Shown here: positions 7,837 to 16,440 of the stretch, piece after piece
How the letters are laid out: the number at the start of each line of letters is the position of its first letter
Numbering within the stretch: the stretch's first letter is position 1
NCBI GenBank assembly: GCA_017399445.1
Contig: JAFQCM010000127.1
Location: forward strand, 42,312-106,311
Direction of reading: 5' to 3'
From: Lachnospiraceae bacterium
Lineage (GTDB): Bacteria > Bacillota > Clostridia > Lachnospirales > Lachnospiraceae
DNA: 64,000 nucleotides
Translations under genes and position numbers: made by a program
Notes under the pieces: model-generated
Databases searched by the model: none
What the model saw: the letters and a program-made list of their open reading frames with translations, nothing else
Told to the model about the DNA's origin: nothing

Positions 7837-9060
7837 ATGAACGTAATCAAAGGCGGTGTAACATCACCAAAAGGATTTAAAGCAGCAAGTGCAATGGCAG
7901 GAATTAAGTATCAAGATAGAAAAGATATGGCAATGATTTACAGTGAAGTGCCATGTAAAGCAGCTGGAACATTTACAACCAACGTAGTAAAAGCAGCACC
8001 GGTAAAATGGGATAAAGCAGTAGTAGAAGATTCGGAATTTGCACAAGCAGTAGTAATTAATGCAGGAATTGCAAATGCCTGTACTGGAACAGAAGGATAT
8101 GAGTACTGTGTAGACACTGCAAAGGCTGCTTCTGAAATTTTAAATATTCCATATAAAAGTGTATGTGTAGCATCTACTGGTGTTATTGGAAAACAGCTTC
8201 CGATGGACAAAATTGTAGGTGGTGTAAAAATGCTGGCACCAAAGCTTTCAGATACTTACGAAGCAGGTCATGAAGCAGCAGAAGCCATTATGACTACAGA
8301 TACCATGCCAAAAGAAGTGGCAGTTACCTTTGAGGTGGATGGGGTTACCGTAACCGTTGGTGGTATGTGTAAAGGTTCTGGTATGATTCATCCAAATATG
8401 TGTACCATGTTAGGGTTCGTTATGACAGATGCAGCAATTTCCAAAGAATTGTTAACAGAAGCTTTGAAGGAAGACGTACAGGATACCTACAATATGGTAT
8501 CTGTGGATGGTGACACTTCTACAAATGATACAGTATTACTATTTGCTAATGGTATGGCAGGAAATGCAGAAATTAACAAGAAAGATGAAAATTATAAAAA
8601 ATTCAAAGAAGCCCTGCATTATGTAAATGAAGAACTTGCAAAATTGATTGCAGGAGATGGAGAAGGTGCTACTGCATTATTTGAAGTAAAAGTAATTGGT
8701 GCAGAAAGCAAAGAACAGGCAGTGATGCTGAGTAAATCCGTAGTAACCTCTAGTCTTACCAAAGCGGCTATTTATGGTCACGATGCCAATTGGGGACGAA
8801 TTCTTTGTGCTATGGGATATTCCGGAGCGGAATTTGATCCGGAAAAAGTAGACTTGTTTTTTGAAAGTGCAGCAGGAAAACTTCAGATTATCGAAAATGG
8901 TGTGGCACTGGATTATAGCGAAGAAGAAGCAACCAAGATATTGTCAGAAGATAAAGTAACTGCTATTGCAGATGTGAAGATGGGAGACGCCACAGCTACT
9001 GCATGGGGTTGTGACCTTACTTATGATTATGTAAAAATTAATGCGGATTACCGTTCTTAA
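7837..9060 (+). CDS. argJ: Glutamate N-acetyltransferase / amino-acid acetyltransferase
   Basis: Transfers the acetyl group from N-acetylornithine to glutamate, closing the cyclic arginine pathway. It is made as a precursor that cleaves itself before a Thr; here the site is the Cys-Thr bond in HPNMCTMLGF, with Thr190 (counted from the ATG at 7837) as the new N-terminal nucleophile. Most relatives have Ala before that Thr. Start choice: ATG at 7831 is only two bases from AGGAGG, whereas ATG at 7837 is eight bases away, so MNVIKGGVTSPKGF is preferred. Length (407) is normal. Presence of ArgB and ArgD on both sides of the pathway agrees. Confidence 0.95.
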   Translation: MNVIKGGVTSPKGFKAASAMAGIKYQDRKDMAMIYSEVPCKAAGTFTTNVVKAAPVKWDKAVVEDSEFAQAVVINAGIANACTGTEGYEYCVDTAKAASEILNIPYKSVCVASTGVIGKQLPMDKIVGGVKMLAPKLSDTYEAGHEAAEAIMTTDTMPKEVAVTFEVDGVTVTVGGMCKGSGMIHPNMCTMLGFVMTDAAISKELLTEALKEDVQDTYNMVSVDGDTSTNDTVLLFANGMAGNAEINKKDENYKKFKEALHYVNEELAKLIAGDGEGATALFEVKVIGAESKEQAVMLSKSVVTSSLTKAAIYGHDANWGRILCAMGYSGAEFDPEKVDLFFESAAGKLQIIENGVALDYSEEEATKILSEDKVTAIADVKMGDATATAWGCDLTYDYVKINADYRS

Positions 9061-9075
9061 GAAAGAAGGATAAAA

Positions 9076-9972
9076 ATGAGTGAAATCAACGATTATTTAA
9101 AAAAAGCTGAGGTTCTGATTGAAGCCTTACCATACATCCAGAGATTTAACCGCAAGGTAATTGTGGTGAAATATGGCGGCAGTGCTATGGTAGATGATGA
9201 ATTAAAAAAGAATGTAATTAAAGATGTAACCTTATTAAAATTGGTTGGCTTCAAACCGATCATTGTTCATGGTGGTGGTAAAGAAATCAGTAAATGGGTG
9301 GCAAAGTCCGGAAAAGAAGCAAAATTTATTAATGGACTTCGTGTTACTGACGAAGAAACTATGGAAATTGCAGAGATGGTATTAGGCAGAGTGAATAAAA
9401 GTCTGGTACAGATGATTGAACAGCTTGGAGTTCGGGCTATTGGTATCAGCGGAAAAGATGGCGGTTTATTAAAAGTAGATAAAAAGTATTCCAATGGTGA
9501 AGATATTGGATTTGTTGGAAATATCAAAGAAGTAAATGCAGAAATTTTATGGGATTTATTGGAGAAAGATTTTCTGCCTGTGATTGCGCCAATTGGTATG
9601 GATGATAACTTTGATACTTATAACATTAATGCAGATGATGCTGCTTGTGCTATTGCAGAAGCCATGAAGGCAGAAAAACTTGCATTTTTAACAGATGTAG
9701 AAGGTGTTATGAAAGATCCTTCTGATAAGAGTTCCTTAATTTCAGAACTTACCATTTCAGAAGCAGAAGCCTTGATTGAGGATGGAACTGTTGGTGGAGG
9801 TATGCTTCCGAAATTAAATAACTGCATGGATGCTATTAAAGAAGGAGTTTCCAGAGTGCATATTTTAGATGGAAGAATTCCACATTGCTTATTACTTGAA
9901 ATATTTACAAATAAAGGAATTGGAACAGCCATATTAGGTGATAAGGAGATGAAATTTTACGATGGAAAGTAA
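9076..9972 (+). CDS. argB: N-acetylglutamate kinase
   Basis: Phosphorylates N-acetylglutamate, the usual arginine-feedback step in cyclic pathways. Amino acid kinase fold: VVKYGGSAM (residues 27-35), [11 protein letters not shown] (62-72), and [12 protein letters not shown] near 85. The C-terminal [10 protein letters not shown] and [12 protein letters not shown] motifs are present. Length is 298, with an N-terminal helix (residues 1-20) of the kind found in arginine-sensitive hexameric enzymes, so feedback inhibition is likely. It starts 15 bases after argJ and its last codons overlap the argD start by 11 bases, which suggests translational coupling. Confidence 0.96.
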   Translation: MSEINDYLKKAEVLIEALPYIQRFNRKVIVVKYGGSAMVDDELKKNVIKDVTLLKLVGFKPIIVHGGGKEISKWVAKSGKEAKFINGLRVTDEETMEIAEMVLGRVNKSLVQMIEQLGVRAIGISGKDGGLLKVDKKYSNGEDIGFVGNIKEVNAEILWDLLEKDFLPVIAPIGMDDNFDTYNINADDAACAIAEAMKAEKLAFLTDVEGVMKDPSDKSSLISELTISEAEALIEDGTVGGGMLPKLNNCMDAIKEGVSRVHILDGRIPHCLLLEIFTNKGIGTAILGDKEMKFYDGK

Positions 9973-11152
9973 GCAGTATATTGACCAGTGTGAAGAATAT
10001 ATTTTACATACCTATAACCGTTTTCAAATTGTATTAGAAAAGGGTAATGGAGTTTATTTATATGACGTAAACGGCAAAGAATATTTGGATTTTGCCGCAG
10101 GAATTGCAGTGTTTGCCTTAGGATATAATGATAAGGAATACAATGATGCATTAAAAGGACAGATTGATAAGTTAATTCATACATCTAACTTATTTTATAA
10201 TGTGCCTGCCGCAAAGGCCTCTAAAAAGCTGGCAGAGGCTTCAGGATTAAGTAAAGTATTTTTTACCAATAGTGGAACAGAAGCAATTGAAGGTGCTATT
10301 AAGGTGGCTAGAAAGTATGCCTACAATAAAGATGGAAAAACAGACCATGAAATTATTGCCATGAATCACTCGTTCCACGGAAGAAGTTTAGGAGCTCTTT
10401 CTGTAACCGGAAATACAAAATATCAGGAACCATTTAAACCATTAATTGGTGGAATTAAGTTTGCTGATTTTAATGATTTAGAAAGTGTAAAGGCACAAAT
10501 CAATGAAAAAACCTGTGCTATCATTATGGAAACAGTACAGGGAGAAGGTGGTCTTTACCCGGTAGAACCAGAATTCTTAAAGGGTGTAAAAGCACTTTGT
10601 GAAGAAAATGACATTCTTTTGATTTTAGATGAAATCCAGTGTGGTATGGGAAGAACCGGATACCAGTTTGCATGGCAGGAATATGGGGTAGAACCAGATG
10701 TTATGACCTGTGCCAAAGCATTAGGCTGCGGTGTACCAGTAGGAGCTTTTGTATTAAATGAAAAAACAGCGAAAGCTTCTTTGGTAGCCGGAGATCATGG
10801 AACTACTTACGGTGGAAATCCATTTGCCTGTGCAGCGGTAGACAAGGTATTGGATATTTTTGAAGAAAGAAAGATTCTTCACCATGTAAAAGAAATTAGT
10901 GAATATTTAGAGAAAAAACTGGATGAACTGGTGGAAAAATCAGAATGTCTTTCTATGAGACGAGGAAAAGGTCTGATGCAGGGACTGGTAGTAAAAGATG
11001 GTGTAAAACCTGGTGATATTGTAAATAAAGCATTAGATAACGGATTAATTGTAATTACTGCAGGAAGTAATGTAGTCCGTATGGTTCCGCCTTTGGTGAT
11101 TACAAAAGAACATGTGGATGAAATGATAGAAAAGTTGCAAAATTGTTTGTAA
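9962..11152 (+). CDS. argD: Acetylornithine aminotransferase
   Basis: PLP-dependent class III aminotransferase that converts N-acetylglutamate semialdehyde to N-acetylornithine. Visible landmarks are [21 protein letters not shown] near residue 30, [17 protein letters not shown] near 105, [13 protein letters not shown] near 140, [13 protein letters not shown] near 222, and the PLP lysine in [15 protein letters not shown]. The ATG overlaps argB; AAGGAG is rather far upstream (about 13 bases), again pointing to coupling with argB. Last biosynthetic gene in this operon; argF/argH must lie elsewhere. Confidence 0.95.
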   Translation: MESKQYIDQCEEYILHTYNRFQIVLEKGNGVYLYDVNGKEYLDFAAGIAVFALGYNDKEYNDALKGQIDKLIHTSNLFYNVPAAKASKKLAEASGLSKVFFTNSGTEAIEGAIKVARKYAYNKDGKTDHEIIAMNHSFHGRSLGALSVTGNTKYQEPFKPLIGGIKFADFNDLESVKAQINEKTCAIIMETVQGEGGLYPVEPEFLKGVKALCEENDILLILDEIQCGMGRTGYQFAWQEYGVEPDVMTCAKALGCGVPVGAFVLNEKTAKASLVAGDHGTTYGGNPFACAAVDKVLDIFEERKILHHVKEISEYLEKKLDELVEKSECLSMRRGKGLMQGLVVKDGVKPGDIVNKALDNGLIVITAGSNVVRMVPPLVITKEHVDEMIEKLQNCL

Positions 11153-11167
11153 AATAATGGAGTGATT

Positions 11168-12499
11168 ATGAAAAAAGTAAGAAAAAGAATTTCCATGTTT
11201 GCAGTGATAATTCTTCTTGCATTTATGTTATGGTATGCCATGGAGGATTCCATGAAAAATGAAGATGCAGTAAGCCGGACTAATGGCGAAGCCGTGGAGT
11301 TAAATGTGTGGTATGCAGATGAGAAAATGCAGACATATATCGATGAGGCTGCAAAAAGCTTTGAAAAAAAGAACAATATAAAGGTAAATACAAAACTGAT
11401 TTCAGAAATTGATTATATTGAAATGATTAATGACAATAGTGTGGGAGAAGAGTTTCAGGGACCAGATGTATATCTAGTAACCAATGACCAGCTAGAAAAA
11501 GTGGAATTGGCAGGGCTCACTAAGAAGGTAGAAAAACATAAAAAACACTATAGCAGTGAGAATTATTGTGATACTGCCTTACACGCAGTCAGGTACAATG
11601 GAGAACAGATAGCTTACCCGATTAGCTTTGAAACAAGTTTTCTTTTATATAATAAAGATTATGTTCAAGTAGAGAAAACCATTGAGGCAGAAGATTCTGG
11701 AGAGGAAATTCCGGAACAGGCTCAGACAGAAATGGTTTCCGTAGTTCCAAAAACCATAGAAGAATTAAAAGAATTTTCTGATATTTTTGAAGGTGCAGAA
11801 GGCGTAGAAAATATCTTCCGGTTTGATGTGTCAGATATTTTTTATACTTATTTTTTTGTGGGAGATTACTTGACACTTGGTGGTTCTGATGGAGACAATG
11901 CAGGTGTGGTGGATATTGATAATGATAATGTAAAAGAATGCTTAACAGTATTTCAAGAATTGGCACAATTTTTTGCTATTGATATCAAAACCATTAACTA
12001 CGAGACTGTATTGAATGAGTTTGCTCAGGGAAAAACGGTGTATACGATTGGAAAGACAGATGCAGTAAAGAGAATAGGTGATATTGCAGCAGAAAGCGGA
12101 AAAGAAATTAATTATGGCGTTGCAGCACTTCCAAATGTGTCAGATACTTTAACTTCCAAGGCATTATCCGTTACTACGGTGGCAGTGGTAAATGGCTATA
12201 CAAGACATGAACATGAAGCAGATAAATTTGCAGATTACCTTGCTTTTGGCTATGCAGATAAACTTTATGAAACAACTGGAAAATATGCGGCAAAGAGAGA
12301 GGTGGTTACCGGAGAAAATTCTTACCGTAATGAAATTTATAGCCAGTATGAAAATTCAGTATCTCTTCCAAAACTTTTAAATGCAAGTAATTTCTGGGTG
12401 AATTTAGAAATTGCATTTTTCAACATTTGGACGGGAGAAGAGATTGAACCACAAATTCAAACAGTTTCTGAACAGGTAAAAGACCAGCTAAATAATTAA
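11168..12499 (+). CDS. Extracellular solute-binding protein-like (orphan)
   Basis: About 443 residues with an N-terminal membrane or signal segment (ISMFAVIILLAFMLWYAM) after a KKVRKR basic start, then a periplasmic-binding-protein type 1 fold of the sugar ABC class (VELNVWYADEKMQTYIDEAAKSF, FQGPDVYLVTNDQLEKV, AYPISFETSFLLYNKDYV). No lipobox Cys is present, so it is probably anchored by an uncleaved helix, unusual for this family in Firmicutes. No permease or ATPase genes adjoin it. ATG at 11168 with GGAG five bases before is preferred over the GTG at 11162. It follows argD by 16 bases, so it may be transcribed with the arginine genes; its ligand is unknown. Confidence 0.75.
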   Translation: MKKVRKRISMFAVIILLAFMLWYAMEDSMKNEDAVSRTNGEAVELNVWYADEKMQTYIDEAAKSFEKKNNIKVNTKLISEIDYIEMINDNSVGEEFQGPDVYLVTNDQLEKVELAGLTKKVEKHKKHYSSENYCDTALHAVRYNGEQIAYPISFETSFLLYNKDYVQVEKTIEAEDSGEEIPEQAQTEMVSVVPKTIEELKEFSDIFEGAEGVENIFRFDVSDIFYTYFFVGDYLTLGGSDGDNAGVVDIDNDNVKECLTVFQELAQFFAIDIKTINYETVLNEFAQGKTVYTIGKTDAVKRIGDIAAESGKEINYGVAALPNVSDTLTSKALSVTTVAVVNGYTRHEHEADKFADYLAFGYADKLYETTGKYAAKREVVTGENSYRNEIYSQYENSVSLPKLLNASNFWVNLEIAFFNIWTGEEIEPQIQTVSEQVKDQLNN

Positions 12500-12527
12500 A
12501 ATTTAATAGGTGACAGTATGAAAAAAG

Positions 12528-12593
12528 AAAGCAGATACTTTCCTGAAATTTAAGTTGAAAAGAATCTTGAAAAAGGAAATTCTGCTTTTTTTA
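12528..12593 (+). terminator. Terminator after the solute-binding protein gene
   Basis: AAAGCAGA and CTTTCC on the left arm pair with GGAAA and TTCTGCTTT on the right arm, followed by a T-run. An 11-codon reading frame starting at ATG 12518 with AGGTGA before it overlaps the left arm; it could be chance or a tiny leader peptide. Confidence 0.65.
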
Positions 12594-12707
12594 ATTTTAC
12601 AGAAAAAAATACGAAAAAAATTTAATTTTTTTGTTGTAAAAATGTGAAAATTTAGATAAAATAAAAATATCCATATGCGAATCAGGTGTCCTCATAAGGA
12701 GGATATC

Positions 12708-13301
12708 ATGAAAAGTAAAAAAAGTAAGGTGATAGCCATAAGCATTTTCTTCTTCCTGTGTGGAAGCTTTTGTTATATCACCAATAGTGAAAAAGAGGAA
12801 GAGCAACTTGTTATATTGAATGAAGATGTTTTAGAGACAAATATATCTAAACTACCAGAAGAACAGGCGAAGGAAAAAATATATGTTCACATATGTGGAG
12901 CTGTTGTAAATCCTGGAGTATATGAATTAGAACAAGGTGCAAGAGTGTATGAGGGAATACAGATGGCAGGCGGAATGTTGGAAGATGCTGCGAAAGATTC
13001 TATGAATCAAGCCGCAGTATTAACAGATGGAGAACGTTTCTATGTGTCAACGGTATCTGAAATAGAACAGGGAAGAGAAGTGCCTGAAATTGAGTCAGTA
13101 GAGGATACAAGGGTGAATATTAATACTGCTTCAAAAGAAGAGCTAATGACTTTGCCAGGGATTGGTGAGTCAAAAGCAGAGTCTGTTATCCAATATCGTG
13201 AAGAGCATGGTGAGTTTAAAGAAGTAGAGGAATTGACTAGCATTCCTGGAATTAAAAGTGGCGTATTTGAAAAAATAAAAGAACTAGTGAGGATCAGGTG
13301 A
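12708..13301 (+). CDS. comEA: ComEA-type DNA-binding competence protein
   Basis: About 197 residues: a membrane anchor (VIAISIFFFLCGSFCYI), an SLBB domain (YVHICGAVVNPGVYELEQG, residues 60-110) and a C-terminal pair of helix-hairpin-helix motifs (VNINTASKEELMTLPGIGESKA and SIPGIKSG). This is the standard ComEA plan: an extracellular receptor that binds double-stranded DNA and hands it to ComEC. ATG at 12708 lies after AAGGAGGATATC; the 11 codons upstream have no signal. comEC is 3.1 kb downstream rather than adjacent, with a two-component system and a lipoprotein in between. Confidence 0.92.
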   Translation: MKSKKSKVIAISIFFFLCGSFCYITNSEKEEEQLVILNEDVLETNISKLPEEQAKEKIYVHICGAVVNPGVYELEQGARVYEGIQMAGGMLEDAAKDSMNQAAVLTDGERFYVSTVSEIEQGREVPEIESVEDTRVNINTASKEELMTLPGIGESKAESVIQYREEHGEFKEVEELTSIPGIKSGVFEKIKELVRIR

Positions 13302-13305
13302 AAAA

Positions 13306-13995
13306 ATGGGAAAAAAAGTTTTAGTTGTGGATGATGAGAAATTAATCGTAAAAGGAATTCGTTTTAGTTTAGAGCAGGATGGCATGGAAGTAGACTGTGC
13401 GTATGATGGAGAAGAAGCTATCGAATATGCAAAATCCAATGAGTACGACATTATTTTACTGGATGTAATGCTTCCAAAATTTACAGGGTTTGAAGTATGT
13501 CAGCAGATAAGAGAATTCTCTAATGTGCCAATTGTAATGCTTACTGCGAAAGGCGATGATATGGATAAAATTCTGGGGCTGGAATATGGAGCAGATGACT
13601 ATATTACAAAACCATTTAATATTTTGGAAGTAAAAGCAAGAATTAAAGCGATTTTAAGACGTGGTGTAACAAAAGAAGATAATTCACAAAAGCAGGATGT
13701 TATTGAAGCAGGTGATATGAGTCTTGACTGTGAAGGACGGAGACTTTATATTTCGGAAGAAGAAATTAATTTGACTGCAAAAGAATTTGATGTATTAGAG
13801 CTTCTTGTTTTAAATCCAAATAAGGTTTACAGTAGAGAAAAACTCTTAAATTTAATCTGGGGAGAAGATTATCCTGGAGATGTAAGAACAGTTGATGTTC
13901 ATATTAGAAGACTTAGAGAAAAAATTGAAAAGAATCCGAGTGAACCAAAATACGTTCATACAAAATGGGGTGTAGGATATTACTTCCAAGTATAG
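13306..13995 (+). CDS. OmpR/PhoB-family response regulator
   Basis: A 229-residue regulator. The receiver domain (1-120) has VVDDEK acidic residues, phospho-acceptor D53 in IILLDVMLP, Thr in VMLTAKGD and Lys in YITKPF. The winged-helix DNA-binding domain (about 130-229) contains LTAKEFDVLELLVLNPNKVYSREKLL and VDVHIRRLREKIE. It is four bases after comEA and 33 before its sensor kinase, so the three are co-transcribed. Its targets cannot be inferred; a link to competence or envelope control is suggested only by position. Confidence 0.95.
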   Translation: MGKKVLVVDDEKLIVKGIRFSLEQDGMEVDCAYDGEEAIEYAKSNEYDIILLDVMLPKFTGFEVCQQIREFSNVPIVMLTAKGDDMDKILGLEYGADDYITKPFNILEVKARIKAILRRGVTKEDNSQKQDVIEAGDMSLDCEGRRLYISEEEINLTAKEFDVLELLVLNPNKVYSREKLLNLIWGEDYPGDVRTVDVHIRRLREKIEKNPSEPKYVHTKWGVGYYFQV

Positions 13996-14028
13996 TGAGG
14001 AACAATACACGGAAGGAGTGGATAAAAA

Positions 14029-15465
14029 ATGAAAGTACTAGACGAATTGTGTCATAGTCTGCGCCTTAGAATTCTTTTAGTGGTTTTAATAGTAGGAATT
14101 ATTCCTATTTCACTCATAAAATATGGTGCATCGCATTTTTATGAAGAATGGGCAATGAATAACAAAAGTATTGAAGTTCAATTGCAGTGTAACAGTATTT
14201 CTAATCAGTTAATTAGTTCTAATTATATGTTTGATACGTCATCAGAAAAAGTAAATGCAGAGATTACACAACTGGCAAATATTTATGATGGACGTGTTAG
14301 AATTGTGGATAATACTCTTAGGATTATTAAAGATACATATTCTTTAGATACAGGAAAAACTATAATTTCATCAGAAGTGATTAAATGTTTTCAGGGAAGT
14401 ACTTCCAAAAAGTATGATGACAATGGCCGATATATTGAATTTACTGTACCTGTTATTAATAACAGAGGAGAAAGCAAACAGGAAATTATTGGGGTAATAT
14501 TGGTAAGTGTTTCTACAAATTCTATTAAAATGGTAATTTCAGAAGTTACTAAGAAATTGGATTTGATGCAGATTGTAGTGATGGTAATAGTGCTAATTAT
14601 TGCAGTAGCTTTTTCTCGAAGTATTACGCATCCGTTTAAAAAGATGACAGATTCCATTGCAGAGTGGGGAGAAGAAGTAGATGAAGAAGCTATTTCCAAA
14701 ACTATGACAGAATTTACAGAAACGCATTTGATTGCAGAATCCTTTGCAAGCCTGTTAACAAAAATGAAGAATGTAGATAAAGCGAGGCAGGAATTTGTTT
14801 CTAATGTGAGCCACGAATTGAAAACACCGTTAACATCCATGAAAGTCCTGGCGGATTCACTTATGGCAATGGGAGATGCACCAGCGGAGCTTTATAAGGA
14901 ATTTATGACTGACATGTCAGAAGAAATTGACAGAGAAAATAAGATTATTAATGACTTATTATCATTAGTGAAAATGGATAAGACAGAAGCAAAGCCACAG
15001 GTACAAGCTATGTCTATTAATGATTTGATTGAAACGATCTTAAAGAGGCTCCGTCCAATTGCAAGAAAGAGAAATATTGAACTGGTATTTGAAAGTTTTA
15101 GAGAGGTAGTTGCGGATGTGGATGAAGTCAAATTTACTCTTGCAGTTTCTAATCTGGTAGAGAATGCCATAAAATATAATATTGAAAATGGTTGGGTACA
15201 TGTGTCTTTAAATGCAGACCATAAAGATATGTATATTGTAGTATCTGATTCGGGAATCGGAATACCTGAGGATTCCATAGGAGAGATTTTTGAAAGATTT
15301 TACAGGGTAGATAAATCACATTCCAGAGAGATTGGTGGTACCGGTCTGGGACTAGCAATTACAAAAAATGCTATATTAATGCATCATGGAACCGTGAAAG
15401 TAACTAGTAAAGTGGGAGAAGGAACCACATTTACGGTTAGGGTTCCATTAAGTTATATTGAATAA
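14029..15465 (+). CDS. Sensor histidine kinase, HAMP-type
   Basis: A 478-residue membrane kinase paired with the upstream regulator. TM1 is at about residues 12-29 (ILLVVLIVGIIPISLI), an extracellular region of about 150 residues follows, TM2 is at about 180-198 (MQIVVMVIVLIIAVAF), then a HAMP-like linker, a HisKA domain with H262 in SNVSHELKTPLTSM and an HATPase domain with NLVENAIKYN, DSGIGIPE and GGTGLGLAI. The extracellular region looks like a dCache/PAS-like sensor of the PhoR/WalK type, but the signal is not identifiable. AAGGAGTGGATAAAA precedes ATG. Confidence 0.95.
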   Translation: MKVLDELCHSLRLRILLVVLIVGIIPISLIKYGASHFYEEWAMNNKSIEVQLQCNSISNQLISSNYMFDTSSEKVNAEITQLANIYDGRVRIVDNTLRIIKDTYSLDTGKTIISSEVIKCFQGSTSKKYDDNGRYIEFTVPVINNRGESKQEIIGVILVSVSTNSIKMVISEVTKKLDLMQIVVMVIVLIIAVAFSRSITHPFKKMTDSIAEWGEEVDEEAISKTMTEFTETHLIAESFASLLTKMKNVDKARQEFVSNVSHELKTPLTSMKVLADSLMAMGDAPAELYKEFMTDMSEEIDRENKIINDLLSLVKMDKTEAKPQVQAMSINDLIETILKRLRPIARKRNIELVFESFREVVADVDEVKFTLAVSNLVENAIKYNIENGWVHVSLNADHKDMYIVVSDSGIGIPEDSIGEIFERFYRVDKSHSREIGGTGLGLAITKNAILMHHGTVKVTSKVGEGTTFTVRVPLSYIE

Positions 15466-15479
15466 AAGGCGGTGCAAAG

Positions 15480-16424
15480 ATGAAAAAATATTTGAAGCTT
15501 TTAGTCCTTTGTGTCTTGCTTTGTATGATAAGTGGGTGTTCCTCCAATGAGTCTAATGAAGTAATGGGAGAAACAGAGGATGGAACTTTTAAAATCTTTT
15601 ATGTTAGTAATGAAACCATGACACTGACAGAAGACGAGTATGTTCCAAAAGAACAGGGAACAGAAGCTAAGGTGAAAGAGTTATACAATATATTATCCCA
15701 AACACCACAGTCTCAACAATGTAAATCTGCGATTCCGGAAGGAATAGAGTTACAGAATTGTAGTTTAAATGGGAAACAATTAAGTTTGTATTTTGGGGAT
15801 TCTTATTATAATATGGATTCCATTACAGAAACTTTGTGCCGCAGCGCTATTGTGAAAACCATTATGCAATTGGAAGAATTGAAAGGAATTGAATTTTTGG
15901 TAAATAACCAGCCTTTAATGGACAAAGCTGGTCGTACTGTGGGGCTCATGACAGAAGACGATTTTATAGATAATAAGGACTCTGAAATTCATTCCTATGA
16001 AGAAATAAAATTAAAGTTGTATTATAGTAATGCAGCCGGAGACGGATTAGTGTTAGTAGAAAGAGAACTGTTATATGATACAAATATTTCAAGAGAGAAG
16101 TTAATTGTGGAACAGCTTTTAAAAGGAATTACTGGACAAGAAAATGCTAGTCTTGCAAAGGCTTCCTTTCCGGTAAATACCAAGCTTTTAAATTTATATG
16201 TAGAAGGTGGAGTTTGTTACGTAAATTTTGATGAGAATTTTCTTGATAAGTCTGTTAGTGTAGATGAAGAAATTATTGTTTATTCATTGGTAAACTCATT
16301 AACAGAAATACCTACAGTAACAAAGGTGCAGATATCTATTGATGGAGAGTCGAATCGAATGTTTAAAGAAAAAGTAAATTTAAATACTTTGTTTGAACGT
16401 AACTTAGAATACTTAAAAGAATAG
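15480..16424 (+). CDS. GerMN-domain lipoprotein
   Basis: A 314-residue predicted lipoprotein: signal peptide with lipobox MISGC (Cys20), then two GerMN-type repeats. The first runs about residues 35-155 (FKIFYVSNETMTLTEDEY ... VNNQPLMDKAGRTVGLM), the second about 170-310 (KLKLYYSNAAGDGLVLVERELLYD ... VQISIDGE). GerM-like proteins act at the outer face of the membrane, in peptidoglycan remodelling during sporulation or germination or, in other bacteria, next to two-component systems as accessory lipoproteins. It follows the histidine kinase by 15 bases, so it may modulate that sensor. Confidence 0.85.
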   Translation: MKKYLKLLVLCVLLCMISGCSSNESNEVMGETEDGTFKIFYVSNETMTLTEDEYVPKEQGTEAKVKELYNILSQTPQSQQCKSAIPEGIELQNCSLNGKQLSLYFGDSYYNMDSITETLCRSAIVKTIMQLEELKGIEFLVNNQPLMDKAGRTVGLMTEDDFIDNKDSEIHSYEEIKLKLYYSNAAGDGLVLVERELLYDTNISREKLIVEQLLKGITGQENASLAKASFPVNTKLLNLYVEGGVCYVNFDENFLDKSVSVDEEIIVYSLVNSLTEIPTVTKVQISIDGESNRMFKEKVNLNTLFERNLEYLKE

Positions 16425-16440
16425 GAAAATAGAGAGAGGT

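Noticed and set aside
11622..11966. 114-codon frame opposite the solute-binding gene
   Set aside because: Antisense shadow with low-complexity Leu/His/Pro composition.
12192..12380. 62-codon frame inside the solute-binding gene
   Set aside because: A shadow frame without a ribosome site.
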